A DNA stretch of 6,716 nt from DATKDU01 sp035512595 (lineage in GTDB: Bacteria > Planctomycetota > Planctomycetia > Pirellulales > Pirellulaceae), in contig DATKDU010000388.1 of NCBI GenBank assembly GCA_035512595.1, forward strand, positions 1 to 6,716, in the 5' to 3' direction. Shown piece by piece: positions 4,481 to 6,716 of the stretch. The first letter of the stretch is position 1; every line of letters starts with the position of its first letter. The notes below the pieces were generated by a model that did not search any database, was not told the origin of the DNA, and worked only from the letters and a program-made list of their open reading frames with translations. The translations under genes were made by a program, and so were the position numbers.

Positions 4481-5032
4481 ATGAACCAGCGAAATCTCAC
4501 GTCGCCCGAGCCCTCTGGTCGGTTTCAGTTCCGACTGGCGACGCTCTTTGTCTTCACGACGATACTTTGCCTGCACTTTGCGATGGCGGCATACGACCCG
4601 TCGCTGGTATTCATTGGTGCTGCCGTATCGGGTGCCGCGGGGGCGATCTACATTGCCCGGTGGTTTCGCATACAGCCTGCCGAGGCGGGGGCGTGTGCGA
4701 TCTTCGTCCCTGGAATCGTTCTGGGACTGGTAGGACTGACGATTGCCTCCATTTCTTATCTCACGCCGCGTACGTCATCGGACCCGATCTATGGCCTGTT
4801 GACGCCGAAGTGGATATTTCGAGTGGCAGGTCTTTCCGCGTTATTTGGATCAGGGATCGGGTTCTGCATCGCCATCGCATACTGGGCGATTGCCGCATGT
4901 TTAAGACAACTCGAGGCTCTACGAACTATTGCGATTCACCGTAGAACCTCCACTCCGACCTTGAACCCTTCGTCAACTTCTGCCCGGTCAAGCTCGCCCG
5001 AATCAGCTCGATCGGAATCGACCCCTCCTTGA
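4481..5032 (+). CDS. Four-helix membrane protein, function unknown
   Basis: I do not recognise a named family. From the ATG at 4481 the product is 183 residues. After a short polar N-terminus (MNQRNLTSPEPSGRFQFR) there are four likely membrane helices: about residues 19-37, 42-60, 70-92 and 112-140. A loop SYLTPRTSSDPIYGLLTPKW separates helices 3 and 4. The tail from about residue 150 is rich in Ser, Thr and Pro. The FQFRLATLF motif leading into helix 1 is a common planctomycete small-membrane-protein signature and matches the gene at 776-1303. An in-frame TTG at 4442 would add 13 residues; neither start has a good RBS. The last 107 bases overlap the 3' end of the convergent DUF885 gene, and the Ser/Pro tail is simply its antisense, so the natural stop may have been lost. 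Confidence 0.68.
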   Translation: MNQRNLTSPEPSGRFQFRLATLFVFTTILCLHFAMAAYDPSLVFIGAAVSGAAGAIYIARWFRIQPAEAGACAIFVPGIVLGLVGLTIASISYLTPRTSSDPIYGLLTPKWIFRVAGLSALFGSGIGFCIAIAYWAIAACLRQLEALRTIAIHRRTSTPTLNPSSTSARSSSPESARSESTPP

Positions 5033-6716
5033 GCACCGCGTCGTGAAACTGGCGGTTCGTCATCTTGCCGCCGCCGACGAGATCCTTGTGCATGGCGCGG
5101 ATTTGCAGGCCGCCAAGCATGTAGGCCGCCTGGTAGGTCGGGCCGTAGTCGCCGCTAATGCTGCGGCGGACTTCCCCCTCGGCATTGGCCCGCTCGTGGC
5201 CGACGCGATCGACGAGAAAATCGACGCACTCCTGGGGCGTCATCTGCCCCAGGTGGAACTTCATCGAGAAGATGATCCGCGCGCAGCGATGGCTGCGCCA
5301 GAAGAGCATGCCGACTCTGTTCTCCGGCGATTTGGCGAAGTTCTCATCCCACAGGAGCATTTCCCAGTACAGCGCCCAGCCTTCCATCCAGAACGGCGTG
5401 CGGAACATTTGACGATAGGGTCGGTGCCGGTCGAGCATGAACGCCTGGAGGTGATGGCCGGGGATCAGCTCGTGGTGGACGGTGGCCCGGGCGAAGTGCC
5501 TGTTATTGCCGCGTAGGGTCATCAGCTTCTGCTCATGGGACATGCCGGCAGTGGGAAAGGAGACGCTGATCACTTCGCCGCCGGTAAAGAAGGGCGTGAC
5601 GAGCTGTCTTTGCGGCGACATCATCTCCATCCGCCACGTTTCCTTGGCCAGTGGCGGGATGGTCACCAGGTCGCGCTCTTCGAGGAAGTCGATCGCCTCC
5701 TGGGCCAACTCGCGGATGAGCTGCGGCTGCTCGCCCGGCGGGACGAAGTCGTTTTTCACTTTCTCGAGGGCTTCCTTCCAATCCTTACACCCCATCTCCT
5801 CGGCTGCCTTCTTCATTTCCGTTTCGCACCAGGCGAATTCCTTCTCGGCGATCTCGATCAGCTCCTCGGGGGTGTACGGAATCCACTCGTGCGCCAGCTC
5901 CGAGAGCATGGCGTCTTTGCCAATGGCGTCGCCGAAGATGGCCGTCTCGTCGCCGGACTTGATGCCGACGATTTTTTCGCGGAGCAGATTGGCGTATTTT
6001 TCGAGCGTGCTATCGGCCGCCTTGAACGGCTCGCCGGTCCACCAGGTGAAGAGCGGATCGTACTCGTGGTAGAAGCGGTGCCACGTTTTTAGCGTGTCGC
6101 GGAGCCGGTCAAGCGCTGCCGCAGCGCGGAACGCGGTGATCTTGCTCGGCATTCCCGGCGGCGGGTTCTTGCTGTCGCCAGAATCGGCCCTGATGGCCGC
6201 CTCCAGCCGTTTGTGGGCCAGCTCGACTTGCTTCTTCAGCGTGGCCAGCGTCTCGGCCGCCTGTTTGCCGTCGATAGGCGCCAGCCGCCGGCGATTCTCT
6301 TCCAGCTCAATGACCAGCGGCGCGAACGGAACGTGCTCGGCAAGTTCCTCGCGGCGTTTGGCCTGGATTTCGAGCTGCCGCTGCTCGTGCTCGAGATGGC
6401 TGCGGAGAAGCAGGTAGTCGATCTTCCCGGCCTGGCTGAAATCATCGAACTTGCCGCCGAGTTTTTTCAGCAGCGACAAGTACTGCGAATACAGTTCTCC
6501 GAGCCGCTGCTGCCGCGTCAGGGACATCCGCAGCGGATAGGTCCGCCCGAGGCTGCCTTCGTCGGCGTCGTACAACTCGATGAGCTGCCTGAGCTGCGCG
6601 TCCTCGGCGAGCGCCTGCTCATCGGCACTGATTGCCGCTCCTTCCTGCGGCGGCACTCCGGGGCGAATTTCCGACCTGGCGGCCGCTCCGCCGCCTTGCC
6701 CGCTGGCGATTCCCGC
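4926..6716 (-). CDS. DUF885 family protein, putative zinc metallopeptidase, 5' end probably outside the window
   Basis: The family (Pfam DUF885) is found widely in bacteria, and many members are annotated as putative exported peptidases; the substrate is unknown. Counting from the GTG at 6656 the visible protein is 576 residues. A metalloprotease-like HHELIPGHHLQ stands at 394-404 (candidate ligands His395, Glu396, His401), followed by EGWALYWE at 425-432, whose Glu425 could be a further ligand. The C-terminal SGDYGPTYQAAYMLGGLQI segment is typical of the family. The N-terminal half is mostly charged helix. The frame stays open for 20 more codons to the window edge, encoding a Gly/Ala-rich stretch like the region after a signal peptide, so the true start with an export signal probably lies beyond base 6716. 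The 3' end overlaps the convergent membrane-protein gene by 107 bases. Confidence 0.9.
   Translation of the reverse strand, partial: AGIASGQGGGAAARSEIRPGVPPQEGAAISADEQALAEDAQLRQLIELYDADEGSLGRTYPLRMSLTRQQRLGELYSQYLSLLKKLGGKFDDFSQAGKIDYLLLRSHLEHEQRQLEIQAKRREELAEHVPFAPLVIELEENRRRLAPIDGKQAAETLATLKKQVELAHKRLEAAIRADSGDSKNPPPGMPSKITAFRAAAALDRLRDTLKTWHRFYHEYDPLFTWWTGEPFKAADSTLEKYANLLREKIVGIKSGDETAIFGDAIGKDAMLSELAHEWIPYTPEELIEIAEKEFAWCETEMKKAAEEMGCKDWKEALEKVKNDFVPPGEQPQLIRELAQEAIDFLEERDLVTIPPLAKETWRMEMMSPQRQLVTPFFTGGEVISVSFPTAGMSHEQKLMTLRGNNRHFARATVHHELIPGHHLQAFMLDRHRPYRQMFRTPFWMEGWALYWEMLLWDENFAKSPENRVGMLFWRSHRCARIIFSMKFHLGQMTPQECVDFLVDRVGHERANAEGEVRRSISGDYGPTYQAAYMLGGLQIRAMHKDLVGGGKMTNRQFHDAVLKEGSIPIELIRASLTGQKLTKGSRSEWRFYGESQ

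Noticed and set aside
4417..4944. Alternative plus frame of 175 codons overlapping the four-helix membrane protein
   Set aside because: The other frame gives four clean hydrophobic helices and the planctomycete N-terminal motif. This frame is Cys/Arg-rich without domain features.
5482..6092. Plus-strand open frames of about 190 codons opposite the DUF885 gene
   Set aside because: They are shadows of a well-conserved minus-strand gene and their composition is not protein-like.

Overview
The window is GC-rich, gene-dense bacterial DNA that most likely comes from a planctomycete, probably of the Pirellulales type. The evidence is a secreted FG-GAP/VCBS protein with DxDGDG loops, two small membrane proteins with the F/Y-x-L-R/A-x-L-F signature at the start of the first membrane helix, a DUF885 protein, and several dispersed palindromic repeat families of a kind I recall from planctomycete genomes. 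This assignment is by recognition; no search was run.

Layout: (1) 1-693 (+), the 3' two thirds of purC (SAICAR synthase), cut by the window edge. (2) 776-1303 (-), a small single-pass membrane protein of unknown function. (3) 1384-2682 (-), a secreted FG-GAP/VCBS-repeat protein. (4) 2910-4376 (+), a TolC-family outer-membrane efflux lipoprotein resembling CzcC/CusC. (5) 4481-5032 (+), a four-helix membrane protein of unknown function. (6) 4926-6716 (-), a DUF885 putative metallopeptidase running to or near the right edge. No gene-free stretch exceeds 300 bases; the largest, 2683-2909, holds an RBS and a GC-rich dispersed repeat. I see no tRNA, rRNA, CRISPR array or transposase gene. The genes do not form an operon or an obvious shared pathway; strands alternate and the functions are unrelated.

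The striking layer is the repeats. At least seven short hairpins of three or four sequence families carry a GTAG (or GTGG) tetranucleotide at the 5' foot of the stem, the hallmark of REP elements mobilised by REP-associated tyrosine transposases (RAYTs). Two pairs are inverted doublets (REPIN-like). Most lie inside coding sequence, always without breaking the frame. One family is read in the same codon phase in all four copies and yields the peptide GQVxNLS in two unrelated proteins (PurC and the FG-GAP protein). At two other genes the GTAG foot itself supplies the TAG stop codon. A separate 90-bp inverted-repeat element lies in frame in the N-terminal linker of the efflux lipoprotein. The picture resembles the Rickettsia palindromic elements that insert in frame into genes, combined with a REP/RAYT-like hairpin design.
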